The notes: a model not told the origin generated them from the letters alone. A DNA stretch of 15,045 nt from Cupriavidus sp. (GCA_013362725.1 JABFVP010000283.1:1-15045), one strand, 5' to 3'; shown: positions 1-7,129, counted from the first letter of the stretch. Numbers and translations are program-made.

Positions 1-173
1 CGCGCTGCGATTCTCTGAAATGGAAAATCCCTGCGCAGCATTCATTTGAAGGAAAAACAGTCAATCCCCCGATCCGCAGGGCACGATTTGGCACGTCGTT
101 GTGCGAAGCTGAACCCAGCCCGCCAGAGGCTCGTCGGCGCATACGCCGAGCAGAAGGAAGACGAATACCTTGG

Positions 174-178
174 GGAGG
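174..178 (+). promoter_or_regulatory. Ribosome binding site deciding the LuxR start
   Basis: GGAGG inside GGGGAGGAAGGA lies five bases before the in-frame TTG at 184. The upstream alternative TTG at 46 has no comparable purine-rich motif, so 184 is the preferred start. A TTG start remains unusual, and no in-frame ATG or GTG offers a better choice nearby. Confidence 0.55.
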
Positions 179-183
179 AAGGA

Positions 184-1302
184 TTGCTACGGGACCATCT
201 GATCGGCGACCTCTATGAGGCCGCATTGCAACGGGACGGCTTTCTCGATGTGTTTCAGACAGTAGTGGAAGCGCTGGGGGCCACTGGATTCCATATGTTC
301 AGCTGGGACCCGGAACGCAACGCCCCGCACCTGGCTGCCTATACCTCTGACCCGCACTGGGATTCGGTCGTGGCGCTCTATGACCAGTACTACGGTGCGC
401 TGGATCCGCGGCGCGAGGTGGTGGCCAAGGCAGCAATCGGCGAATTCCAGTTCTGCCAGGACTACCTGAGCGAGACTGACGTCGCGCGCAGCGAGTTCTA
501 CCAGGATTTTCACATTCCCACGGGTTTTCGCTACCTTACCGGTGCGCGCCTGTCGCGGATCGGTTCGGATGACATTCTGCTGGGACTGTTGCGAGCGAAC
601 GATCGCCCCGCCTATTCGGACCGGGAGCGCCAGGGCATCAACGGCATGGCGCCCCATCTGCAGCGCGCCATCAATCTGTGGATGGACGCGCGCGTGCTGC
701 ATCGCGACGCGGCTGTGGGATCGGAAATGATGGCGCAACTGGGCGTTGCCGTATTCGCGCTAGACGGCGCCACCAAGGTTGTCTTTGCCAATCCGTCGGC
801 GGAGACCATGCTGCGTGCGACGGCCTGCCTGAAACTGAGCCACGGGCGGCTCTCCGCCACCGTAGCCACCGAGAATGCCAGGCTGCAGGCGGCAATCGCC
901 CGTGCCGCGAAATCGCGCCAGGGAGAAAGCCTGGCACTGCGGCCCGCACCGGGCCTTCAGCCTGAAGTCTTCCTGGGTATCAGCCGACTACCCGGCTGCG
1001 ATACCCGCATGGCATTCGGCCATGCGGAGATCCTGGTGACGGTCAGGCGCAGGGGGCAGGTGCCGAGGGTTCGCGCCAGGCAATTGCAGCAGGCGTTCGG
1101 GCTGACTGCGGCCGAAGCCGCTGTGGGCGAAGCGCTGATCGGCGGCAAGACCCCCGACGAATATGCCGCTGCCGCCGGTGTATCCGTGGCGACGGTTCGT
1201 ACCCAGTTGCGTGCCATCTTCGAGAAGACTGGCACCCGTTCCCAGGCCGAAGCTGTCGGGGCGATGTTATATCTGCCGTCGCCCATGCCAGAAGGGCAAT
1301 GA
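184..1302 (+). CDS. LuxR-type helix-turn-helix transcriptional regulator with PAS-like region
   Basis: This is a probable DNA-binding regulator that senses an unknown signal. With the start chosen here it is 372 residues. The N-terminal 165 or so residues form an unassigned sensor-like region rich in aromatic residues. A PAS-like segment follows (begins LGVAVFALDGATKVVFANPS, near residues 186-205). The C-terminal 58 residues are a LuxR/GerE-type HTH (LTAAEAAVGEALIGGKT, then GVSVATVRTQLRAIFEKTGT). I see no receiver domain or phosphoacceptor Asp. The frame is open from position 46 (TTG), but that start has no ribosome binding site and its extra 46 residues look unlike a domain; the TTG at 184 has GGAGG five bases upstream. 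The gene converges on aliA, so a role in alicyclic acid use is possible but rests on position alone. The HTH call is firm; ligand and targets are unknown. Confidence 0.8.
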   Translation: MLRDHLIGDLYEAALQRDGFLDVFQTVVEALGATGFHMFSWDPERNAPHLAAYTSDPHWDSVVALYDQYYGALDPRREVVAKAAIGEFQFCQDYLSETDVARSEFYQDFHIPTGFRYLTGARLSRIGSDDILLGLLRANDRPAYSDRERQGINGMAPHLQRAINLWMDARVLHRDAAVGSEMMAQLGVAVFALDGATKVVFANPSAETMLRATACLKLSHGRLSATVATENARLQAAIARAAKSRQGESLALRPAPGLQPEVFLGISRLPGCDTRMAFGHAEILVTVRRRGQVPRVRARQLQQAFGLTAAEAAVGEALIGGKTPDEYAAAAGVSVATVRTQLRAIFEKTGTRSQAEAVGAMLYLPSPMPEGQ

Positions 1303-1481
1303 TCCATGCCCTTTGGGAGCAGCCTCAACGCGTAATCGGATCATGCCTCGATGCGGCGAACGAGTTGGGATGCTGCCGGCTCGCCGCGTCAGCGTTGATT
1401 GACGTGTGCACATCATGGCGGTTAATTGCGCAATCGATATCGCCACGGTCCCGCGCGCACAGGATGGCTGCCGACGCAGCG
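1303..1481. other. Gap between convergent luxR-type gene and aliA
   Basis: No gene or convincing terminator is seen in these 179 bases. The sequence TTGACGT at 1399-1405 equals one half-site of the inverted repeat found in front of badH. It is followed by the 8-bp palindrome TGTGCACA. With no second half-site it is weak as an operator. Confidence 0.4.
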
Positions 1482-3125
1482 TCAGCCAGCGTCGCCACGC
1501 AGCATCTCGCGCAGCCGGAACTTCTGGATCTTGCCGGCGGGCGTGGCTGGTAGCGCATCCCGCACCACCAGTTTCTCGGGGATGTATTGAAGCGCCATCT
1601 TCTGTTGTCTGAGCCAGTCAACCATGCCGGCCAGGTCGATGGACTGCCCCGCCCGGGGCACAACGAAGGCGCACGCGCGCTCGCCGAGGCGCGCATCGGG
1701 ATAGGCCACGATCGCCACCTGCGCCACCGCGGGATGCCGGTACAGCAGCGTCTCGACTTCCAGCACGGGGATGTTCTCGCCGCCGCGGATGATCACGTCC
1801 TTGCTGCGGCCGGCGGTGCGCAGGTAGCCGTGCGCGTCCAGCCGGGCCAGGTCACCGGTGTCGAACCAGCCGTCGGCATCGGTGCCGTTCAGTTGCGGGC
1901 GCTTCAGGTAGCCGCCGAAGTTGGAGCAGGCGCGCACCAGCAGCCGGCCGTTTTCGCCGATCGGCACGTCCTCGTCGGCGCCGTCGACGACGCGGATTTC
2001 AACCCCGGGCAGCGGGCATCCGTCGGTCGTCGACGCGCGTTCGTCGCTGTCTTCCGGCAGGGTCGTGGTGACCGCACCGTTCTCGGTCATGCCCCATGCC
2101 GACACGATCTTCGCACCCAGCGCCTGCCGTGCCTGCTCGACCAGCGTGCCCGGGATCGGCGCGCCCGCGCACAGGAAGAGCCGCAGGCTCGGCACCGGCA
2201 CGCCGGACTCGGCCACCACGCGCGCCAGGTCGGTCAGGAATGGCGTGGAACCCATGGTGAAGGTCACGCCCTCGTCGCGGATCAGCGCGGCGGCGCGCGC
2301 CGGATCCCAGATATCCTGCAGCACCGCATGCGCGCCCAGCATCACCGGCATCATCAGGCCATACATAAAGCCGGTCTGGTGCGCCATCGGCGACGCCATC
2401 AGCACCACGTCGTCGCCGGTGAGATGCAGCCGGCCGGTATAGGCGACGATGTTGGAGAACAGCGTGTTGGCGGTATGCATCACGCCCTTCGGTTCGCCGG
2501 TGGTGCCGGATGTGTAGATCAGTTGCGTGACGTCGTCCGGGCCTGGGGGGCTGCACTGCAGGATGGTGGCGGCATCGGCTGCGTCTTCCCACGACGGGCC
2601 GCTCAGCAGCGCCTCGAAGCTATCGTCGCCTTCGCCATCCACCACGACGATATGGCGCAGCGCAGGCAACCCTTCACGCAAACCCCGCAGCATCTGCGCA
2701 TGATCGAAGCCGCGGAACATCTTCGGCACGATCACTACCTTGCTTTGCGCGTGCGCCAGCATGAACGACAGCTCGCGCTCGCGGAAGATCGGCATGACCG
2801 GGTTGAGCACCGCGCCCAGCCGCGCGCAGGCCAGGTACAGCACGCTCAGGTGCCAGCCGTTGGGCAGCTGGCATGAAACCACGTCGCCGGCCACGATGCC
2901 AAGGCGGAACAGGCCCACCGCCACGCGGTCGGCCATGCGCGCCAGTTCCCGCCAATTGAAGCGTGTCACATGCTGGCGGTCGATACTGAGCGCCGTCAGC
3001 GCGGGCGCGTCGGGCCGGTCCCGCACGCACGCGCCAAGATAGTCATTGATGGTACGGTCCTGCCAGTGCCCGGCGGCAATGCCGGCGGCACGGCGCGGCG
3101 CGATCAGTACGGCGTCGAAATCCAT
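1482..3125 (-). CDS. aliA: Cyclohexanecarboxylate-CoA ligase (AMP-forming), AliA
   Basis: This enzyme activates cyclohexanecarboxylate to its CoA thioester using ATP, the entry step of the pathway; it is expected in the cytoplasm. The 547-residue protein has all the acyl-adenylate hallmarks: phosphate loop YTSGTTGEPKGV (204-215), AWGMTE (343-348), WFDTGD (420-425), the hinge GRSKDVIIRGGE (439-450) and the C-terminal PAGKIQKFR with catalytic Lys532. The N-terminus (MDFDAVLIAPRRAA) resembles AliA of Rhodopseudomonas palustris as I remember it. The ATG start has GAGGAGA seven bases upstream. It is the last gene of the badH-badI-aliB-aliA run, 51 bases after aliB. The substrate is assigned mainly from this neighbourhood; another alicyclic or medium-chain acid is possible. 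No frameshift or missing motif is seen. Confidence 0.87.
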   Translation of the reverse strand: MDFDAVLIAPRRAAGIAAGHWQDRTINDYLGACVRDRPDAPALTALSIDRQHVTRFNWRELARMADRVAVGLFRLGIVAGDVVSCQLPNGWHLSVLYLACARLGAVLNPVMPIFRERELSFMLAHAQSKVVIVPKMFRGFDHAQMLRGLREGLPALRHIVVVDGEGDDSFEALLSGPSWEDAADAATILQCSPPGPDDVTQLIYTSGTTGEPKGVMHTANTLFSNIVAYTGRLHLTGDDVVLMASPMAHQTGFMYGLMMPVMLGAHAVLQDIWDPARAAALIRDEGVTFTMGSTPFLTDLARVVAESGVPVPSLRLFLCAGAPIPGTLVEQARQALGAKIVSAWGMTENGAVTTTLPEDSDERASTTDGCPLPGVEIRVVDGADEDVPIGENGRLLVRACSNFGGYLKRPQLNGTDADGWFDTGDLARLDAHGYLRTAGRSKDVIIRGGENIPVLEVETLLYRHPAVAQVAIVAYPDARLGERACAFVVPRAGQSIDLAGMVDWLRQQKMALQYIPEKLVVRDALPATPAGKIQKFRLREMLRGDAG

Positions 3126-3176
3126 GGCGGTCTCCTCGTTGTTGTGTGCTGCCAGTCGCTGCGTCGGGCGCGTGCG

Positions 3177-4328
3177 TCAGGCCGGTACCGCTTCGCGCCC
3201 GGCGCGCGTGCGCGCGATGATGGTCTTCATGATCTGCGCGGTGCCATCGCCGATCTGGAAGCCGAGCACATCGCGCAGGCGCTGCTCCATCACGCCGCGG
3301 TCGTAGCCGCCATGGCCGAACGACAGCAGGCACTGGTGCACCACGTCGTACGCCAGCCTGGGTGCCCACCACTTGCACATCGCGGCTTCGGCGGTATGCG
3401 GCAGGCCGCGGTCCTTCAGCCACAGCGTCTGCAGGCACAACAGGCGCGCGCCCTGCACCTGGGTCTCGAAGTCGGCCAGCGGGTGCGACACGCCCTGGAA
3501 CGCCGCCAGCGGCTTGCCGAAGGCCTGGCGTTCCGCCACATAGGCCCAGGTCTCGTCCAGCGCGGCCTGCGCGACCGCCAGCACCTGCAGCCCGATCAGC
3601 GCGCGCGAGAAATCGAAGCCCTGCATCACCTGTACGAAGCCCTCGCCTTCCTTGCCTAGCAGATGGCTGGCCGGCACGCGCACGTTCTCGAAGAAGATCG
3701 AGCCGCGCCAGATGGCGCGCTGGCCATGGCAGTCGAAGCGGTTGCGCGTGATGCCCGGCAACTCCATCGGCACCAGTAGCGCCGACACGCCGCGCGCGCC
3801 CGCCTCGACCGGGCCGCTGCGCGCGAAGACCACCGCGGCATCGGCCTGGTCGGCCGCGGAGATCGAGGTCTTCTCGCCGTTGAGCACATAGTGGTCGCCG
3901 TCGCGTTCCATGCGCAGGCGCAGGTTGGCGGCGTCGGAGCCGCCGCGCGGCTCGGTCAGCGCGATCGCCAGCAGCGCTTCGCCGCGCGTCAGGCGCTGCA
4001 GCCACGGGCCGGCAATCTCCGGCCGGGCATGGTGCGCCAGGATCTGCCCGTTCAGCGAAGCCAGCAGGTTGATATACGACAGGCTCAGGTCGGCGCGCGC
4101 CACCGCTTCGTGGATCACGCCCGCCGCGAGCGAGCCCATGCCCTGCCCACCGTATTGTTCCGGCAGCTCGGGCGCGATAAAGCCCATCTCGCCCATCTCG
4201 CGCATCAGCGCGCGGTCGAGCACGCGGGTACGGTCCCGCTCCAGGTAGCCGGGCGCGACCCGGGCGTCCGCAAAGCGGCGCGCATGTTCGGCGAGCGCCG
4301 ACAGGTCTTCGTCAAGGTAGGGATTCAT
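3177..4328 (-). CDS. aliB: Cyclohexanecarboxyl-CoA dehydrogenase, AliB (acyl-CoA dehydrogenase family)
   Basis: This is a FAD-dependent acyl-CoA dehydrogenase expected to convert cyclohexanecarboxyl-CoA to cyclohex-1-ene-1-carboxyl-CoA, passing electrons to electron-transfer flavoprotein. At 383 residues it has the usual family length. The signature ALTEPRGGSDAANL lies at 123-136, the middle-domain VLNGEKTSISAADQADAAVVFAR at about 148-170 and the C-terminal helices at 235-375. At the position of the usual catalytic Glu (YEGT in short- and medium-chain enzymes) it reads IGDGTAQI, so Asp361 is the likely base. This may be a trait of the alicyclic subgroup. The start ATG has GGAGA upstream. The gene lies 21 bases after badI and 51 before aliA. 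Family assignment is certain; the exact substrate follows from the operon. Confidence 0.87.
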   Translation of the reverse strand: MNPYLDEDLSALAEHARRFADARVAPGYLERDRTRVLDRALMREMGEMGFIAPELPEQYGGQGMGSLAAGVIHEAVARADLSLSYINLLASLNGQILAHHARPEIAGPWLQRLTRGEALLAIALTEPRGGSDAANLRLRMERDGDHYVLNGEKTSISAADQADAAVVFARSGPVEAGARGVSALLVPMELPGITRNRFDCHGQRAIWRGSIFFENVRVPASHLLGKEGEGFVQVMQGFDFSRALIGLQVLAVAQAALDETWAYVAERQAFGKPLAAFQGVSHPLADFETQVQGARLLCLQTLWLKDRGLPHTAEAAMCKWWAPRLAYDVVHQCLLSFGHGGYDRGVMEQRLRDVLGFQIGDGTAQIMKTIIARTRAGREAVPA

Positions 4329-4349
4329 GGCTGTCTCCGCTGGCTCCGT

Positions 4350-5132
4350 TCACTTCGCGTACTTGCGGAATTCCGGCTTGCGCTTTTCCTGGAAGGCGCG
4401 CACGCCCTCGCGCGATTCCTCGGTGTCGTAATAGAGCTTGAGCGCATACATGCCCATGCCGGCGATGCCGCTCTGGTGCGCCGTGTCCATGTTGAAGGAA
4501 CGCTTGGCGATGGCAATCGCGGTCGGGCTCTTGTCCAGGATCTCGTCGCACCACTTCTGCACTTCGGCGTCGAGCTGCTCGTGCGGCACCACGGCGTTGA
4601 CCAGCCCCATCGCCAGCGCTTCGGCGGCGGTATAGCGGCGGCACAGGTACCAGATTTCGCGCGCCTTCTTTTCGCCCACCACGCGCGCCAGGAAGGCGGT
4701 GCCGTAGCCGGGATCGACCGAGCCGACTTTCGGCCCGACCTGCCCGAACACGGCCTTGTCCGAGGCGATGGTGAAATCGCAGATCGTGCACAGCACGTTG
4801 CCGCCGCCGACGGCATAGCCCTGCACGCGCGCGATCACCGGCTTGGTCACGTCGCGGATGGCGTTGTGCAGCTCTTCCATCGGCAGGCCGATGGTGCCGC
4901 GGCCGTCGTACTGGCCCTCGTGCGCGGACTGGTCGCCGCCGGTGCAGAAGGCCTTGTCGCCGGCGCCGGCCAGCACGATGGCGCCGATCTCGCGGTCATA
5001 GCCGGCGCGGTTGATGGCGTGGATCAGTTCGTCGCAGGTGCGGCCGCGGAAGGCATTCATCTTTTCCGGGCGGTTGATAAGGATCCAGGCCGCGCCGTTG
5101 CGCACTTCATAGCGGATGTCTTCGTATTGCAT
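4350..5132 (-). CDS. badI: 2-ketocyclohexanecarboxyl-CoA hydrolase, BadI
   Basis: This is the ring-opening enzyme: it hydrolyses 2-ketocyclohexane-1-carboxyl-CoA to pimelyl-CoA, by a reverse Dieckmann-type cleavage. It belongs to the crotonase superfamily, near MenB. The 260 residues match the length of R. palustris BadI, and long stretches agree with that protein as I remember it, including the N-terminal INRPEKMNAFRG and the C-terminal NMDTAHQ-GIAGMGMYALKLYYDT region. The oxyanion-hole segments are FCTGGDQ (62-68) and GYAVGGG (105-111). GSVDPGYGT (137-145) corresponds to the MenB-type active-site loop with its conserved Asp and Tyr. The start ATG at 5132 has GGAGA seven bases upstream; reading further upstream in this frame only runs into badH. 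It is the most diagnostic gene of the cluster. Confidence 0.93.
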   Translation of the reverse strand: MQYEDIRYEVRNGAAWILINRPEKMNAFRGRTCDELIHAINRAGYDREIGAIVLAGAGDKAFCTGGDQSAHEGQYDGRGTIGLPMEELHNAIRDVTKPVIARVQGYAVGGGNVLCTICDFTIASDKAVFGQVGPKVGSVDPGYGTAFLARVVGEKKAREIWYLCRRYTAAEALAMGLVNAVVPHEQLDAEVQKWCDEILDKSPTAIAIAKRSFNMDTAHQSGIAGMGMYALKLYYDTEESREGVRAFQEKRKPEFRKYAK

Positions 5133-5167
5133 GGTGGTCTCCGTGATCTGGTTGTGACAGCTGGCGC

Positions 5168-5935
5168 TCAGCCGTTCATGGTCAGGCCGCCCGACACGCT
5201 CAGCACTTGTCCGGTGATGAAGGCCGCGTCGTCGCCGGCAAAGAACAGCACCGCGCCGGGCAGGTCGTCGGGCTGGCCGATGCGGCCCAGCGGGATCGAC
5301 CGGGTGAAGGCTTCGACCAGCTTGTCGGGGTTGCCCGCGCCCTGCTTGTAGTCTTCGAACAGCGCGGTCTCGGTCGGGCCCGGGCACACCACGTTCACGG
5401 TGATGCCATGGCGCGCATGCTCGCGCGCGATGGTCTTGGAGAACGACACCAGCCCGCCCTTGCACGCGGCATACACCGCCTCGCCGGACGAGCCCACGCG
5501 CGCGGCATCGGAGGCGATATTGACGATGCGCCCGCGCCGCCGCGCCACCATGCCCGGCAGCACCGCGTGGTGCATGTGGAGCGCGCCGGTCAGGTTGATG
5601 GCGATCAGCCGCTCCCACTGCGCCGGTTCGGTCTTGATGAACGGCCGGAACACGTCCCAGCCGGCGTTGTTGACCAGCACCTCGACAGGGCCCAGTTCCT
5701 GTTCCACCGCCGCCACCGCCGCATCGACGCTGGCGCGATCGGTGATGTCGCAGCGCACCGCCAGCGCGCGGCCGCCGGCATCGCGGATCTGCGCCGCCAC
5801 GCGTTCGCTCGCCTCCGGGTTCAGGTCGAGCACGCCCACCGCCGCGCCCCCACGCGCAAAGCGCAAACAGGTTGCGCCGCCGATACCGCCACCACCGCCG
5901 GTCACGATGACCGTCTTGCCTTCGAGTCCTTGCAC
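5168..5935 (-). CDS. badH: 2-hydroxycyclohexanecarboxyl-CoA dehydrogenase, BadH (SDR family)
   Basis: This is a short-chain dehydrogenase expected to oxidise 2-hydroxycyclohexanecarboxyl-CoA to the 2-keto thioester that BadI cleaves, with NAD+. At 255 residues it has classical SDR length. It shows the glycine-rich TGGGGGIGG (12-20), NNAG (89-92), Ser142, and YAACK with Tyr155 and Lys159 as catalytic residues. Asp37 at the end of the second strand (VLDLN) suggests NAD rather than NADP. The start is GTG, supported by AAGGAG seven bases upstream. It is the first gene of the operon, 35 bases before badI, and divergent from the MarR-type gene. SDR substrate specificity cannot be read from motifs, so the call relies on the badI neighbour and overall likeness to BadH. 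Confidence 0.88.
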   Translation of the reverse strand: MQGLEGKTVIVTGGGGGIGGATCLRFARGGAAVGVLDLNPEASERVAAQIRDAGGRALAVRCDITDRASVDAAVAAVEQELGPVEVLVNNAGWDVFRPFIKTEPAQWERLIAINLTGALHMHHAVLPGMVARRRGRIVNIASDAARVGSSGEAVYAACKGGLVSFSKTIAREHARHGITVNVVCPGPTETALFEDYKQGAGNPDKLVEAFTRSIPLGRIGQPDDLPGAVLFFAGDDAAFITGQVLSVSGGLTMNG

Positions 5936-5942
5936 AGCCGTT

Positions 5943-5948
5943 CTCCTT
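5943..5948 (-). promoter_or_regulatory. Ribosome binding site of badH
   Basis: AAGGAG on the minus strand lies seven bases before the GTG at 5935. It fixes a non-ATG start for the first gene of the operon. Confidence 0.65.
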
Positions 5949-6003
5949 TCAGGGTTCCGGTGCTATCGTGCCGGCGGTGTCGCCGCCACATGCGCCTTTA
6001 TTT

Positions 6004-6021
6004 ACGTCAATATGTTGACGT
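6004..6021. promoter_or_regulatory. 18-bp inverted repeat, candidate BadR operator
   Basis: ACGTCAA-TATG-TTGACGT has two perfect 7-bp arms around a 4-bp centre. It is the only clear dyad in the region between badH and the MarR-type gene, and its size suits a MarR dimer site. A -10-like TATACT starts at its right end, so binding would block badR and probably badH transcription. The link to BadR is inferred from position and family behaviour. Confidence 0.6.
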
Positions 6022-6026
6022 ATACT
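6021..6026 (+). promoter_or_regulatory. Possible -10 element of the MarR-type (badR) gene
   Basis: TATACT matches TATAAT at five of six bases. The region 17 bases upstream is AT-rich (TTTATTTA) but has no good -35. A transcript from here would begin near 6033, giving a leader of about 40 bases before the ATG at 6075. Confidence 0.4.
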
Positions 6027-6074
6027 AGGCGCGACAGACACCGCATGCAAGGCCGCTATCCTTTGGAAATCACT

Positions 6075-6596
6075 ATGGTTAACCCCGACCAGGGAGGCGA
6101 ACTCCCCACTAACGCGCGCATGGAACTGGCCAACCGGCTGTTCTTCCGGCTGTACCAATGCGCAAATATGTTGCATAAAACCGGATCGCGAGCCGTCGAA
6201 GCAGAAGGCTTGACGACGCAGCAATGGGCCGTGCTGGGCGCGCTGTCGCGGCCTGAAGCCGCCGATGGCATGAGCGTCGGCGACCTGGCCCGCTATCTGA
6301 TGGTGAGCCGCCAGAACCTGTCCGGGCTGGTCAGCCGGATGGAACGGGATGGCCACGTCACGCTGGCGCCCGATGGGCGCGACCGCCGCTCGCGCCTGGT
6401 GCGGATGAGCGAGCCGGGCCGCGAGGTGTGGCTGCACCAGGCGCAGCCGAAGATCCGGCAGTACTACGAGCAGGCGCTGGACGGCTTCTCCACCAACGAC
6501 CTGACGCACACGCTGCATTACCTGCTGAAGCTGCTGGACAACATGCGCGCGCTGGATACGCCGGAAGCCAGCGACAGCGGCCCGGCACAGAATTAA
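6075..6596 (+). CDS. badR: MarR-family transcriptional regulator, BadR-like
   Basis: This is a probable repressor of the divergent badH-badI-aliB-aliA operon and of itself. R. palustris BadR, a MarR protein in the same setting, is known to control these genes in response to an alicyclic CoA intermediate. The 173-residue product has the MarR plan: dimerisation helices at about 15-40 and 115-160 around a winged HTH (MSVGDLARYLMVSRQNLSGL, 66-85; wing DGRDRRSR, 100-107). The ATG at 6075 is chosen because it is preceded by TTGGAAA and lies downstream of the likely promoter. ATGs at 6045 and 6120 are alternatives; the one at 6012 is inside the inverted repeat and improbable. The MarR family is certain; the name rests on context. 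Confidence 0.82.
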   Translation: MVNPDQGGELPTNARMELANRLFFRLYQCANMLHKTGSRAVEAEGLTTQQWAVLGALSRPEAADGMSVGDLARYLMVSRQNLSGLVSRMERDGHVTLAPDGRDRRSRLVRMSEPGREVWLHQAQPKIRQYYEQALDGFSTNDLTHTLHYLLKLLDNMRALDTPEASDSGPAQN

Positions 6597-6605
6597 GGCG
6601 GGCGC

Positions 6606-6623
6606 TGTATCAGGACTGATACA
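6606..6623. repeat. Perfect 18-bp inverted repeat after badR
   Basis: TGTATCAG-GA-CTGATACA begins nine bases after the badR stop. The arms are perfect over 8 bp with a 2-bp centre. No T-run follows, and a 2-nt loop does not suit a terminator, so an operator for a dimeric regulator seems more likely. It differs in sequence from the dyad at 6004-6021. Confidence 0.5.
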
Positions 6624-6772
6624 TAGCGTGCTGCGGCGCGATAGCATGCACCGCGGCATCCGCCGCCGGCCGGCCCGCCGCGCCGGCTGGCGCGCGATAT
6701 GCGTCGGTGTGGGGTTGCTCAGAGGTCCCTGGCGCTGCGCCGGGACACCCTGAACCACTGCCCCGGCTTGGT

Positions 6773-6784
6773 GCGACCGGTCGC
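6773..6784. repeat. 12-bp perfect palindrome upstream of the GYD gene
   Basis: GCGACCGGTCGC lies 51 bases before the ATG of the GYD-domain gene. It could be a regulator site. In GC-rich DNA a 12-bp palindrome may also arise by chance. Confidence 0.3.
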
Positions 6785-6835
6785 GTGCGCGCAGCCGGGA
6801 CGGCGTTCGATCGATCCTTTACCGGAGATCCCGCC

Positions 6836-7129
6836 ATGACCCGCTATATCGTGCTAGCCAGCTTCACCGACCAGGGCATCCGCGCCATCAAGGACACCAC
6901 CAGGCGCGCCGCCGCGGTGCGCGAGATGGGCGCGCGCTTCGGGGTACAGATGAAAGACATCTACTGGACCCTGGGCAAATACGACATCGTGCTGACCGTC
7001 GAGGCGCAGGATGACGCCAGCATGACCGCGTTCGGCCTCGCGGTCGGCGCGCTTGGCAACGTGCGCACGCAAACGCTGAGAGCCTTCAACCTCGACGAGA
7101 TGCAGGGCATTATCGACAAGATGAGCTGA
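6836..7129 (+). CDS. GYD-domain protein
   Basis: This is a 97-residue soluble protein of the GYD family (named for a Gly-Tyr-Asp motif), a ferredoxin-like alpha/beta fold of unknown function. The motif appears as LGKYDIVLTVEA near residues 45-56, preceded by the typical N-terminus TRYIVLASFTDQGIRAIKDT. No signal peptide, membrane segment or metal-binding motif is seen. The ATG has CGGAGA eight bases upstream; an in-frame extension back to 6707 has no such support and codes for low-complexity residues. The gene is probably transcribed alone, because a strong stem-loop follows its stop and the next gene starts 173 bases later. I cannot assign a reaction or partner. Confidence 0.8.
   Translation: MTRYIVLASFTDQGIRAIKDTTRRAAAVREMGARFGVQMKDIYWTLGKYDIVLTVEAQDDASMTAFGLAVGALGNVRTQTLRAFNLDEMQGIIDKMS

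Larger units (their letters stand above)
6597..6835. other. 239-base gap between badR and the GYD gene
   Basis: No coding region is supported here. The gap contains the TGTATCAG dyad at its start and a GC-rich tract with repeated GCCGGC at about 6660-6695. A 12-bp palindrome lies at 6773-6784. I could not place a convincing sigma-70 promoter. Confidence 0.5.

Noticed and set aside
1465..1488. Inverted repeat TGGCTG...CAGCCA at the 3' end of aliA, possible terminator
   Set aside because: The stem is short or bulged, overlaps the stop codon and has no T-tract on either strand.
1587..2876. 429-codon plus-strand open frame antisense to aliA
   Set aside because: Low-complexity Arg/His/Gln composition opposite a clear ligase gene.
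3891..5351. 486-codon plus-strand open frame antisense to aliB, badI and badH
   Set aside because: It spans three confident genes and their gaps and shows no protein family features.
5133..5618. N-terminal extension of BadI into badH to give a 422-residue protein
   Set aside because: The extra part is badH read in the wrong frame; BadI homologues start at MQ-[YF]-ED, with a good ribosome binding site before 5132.
6012..6014. ATG inside the inverted repeat as the start of badR
   Set aside because: It lies upstream of the likely -10 element and lacks a ribosome binding site; 6075 fits MarR proteins better.
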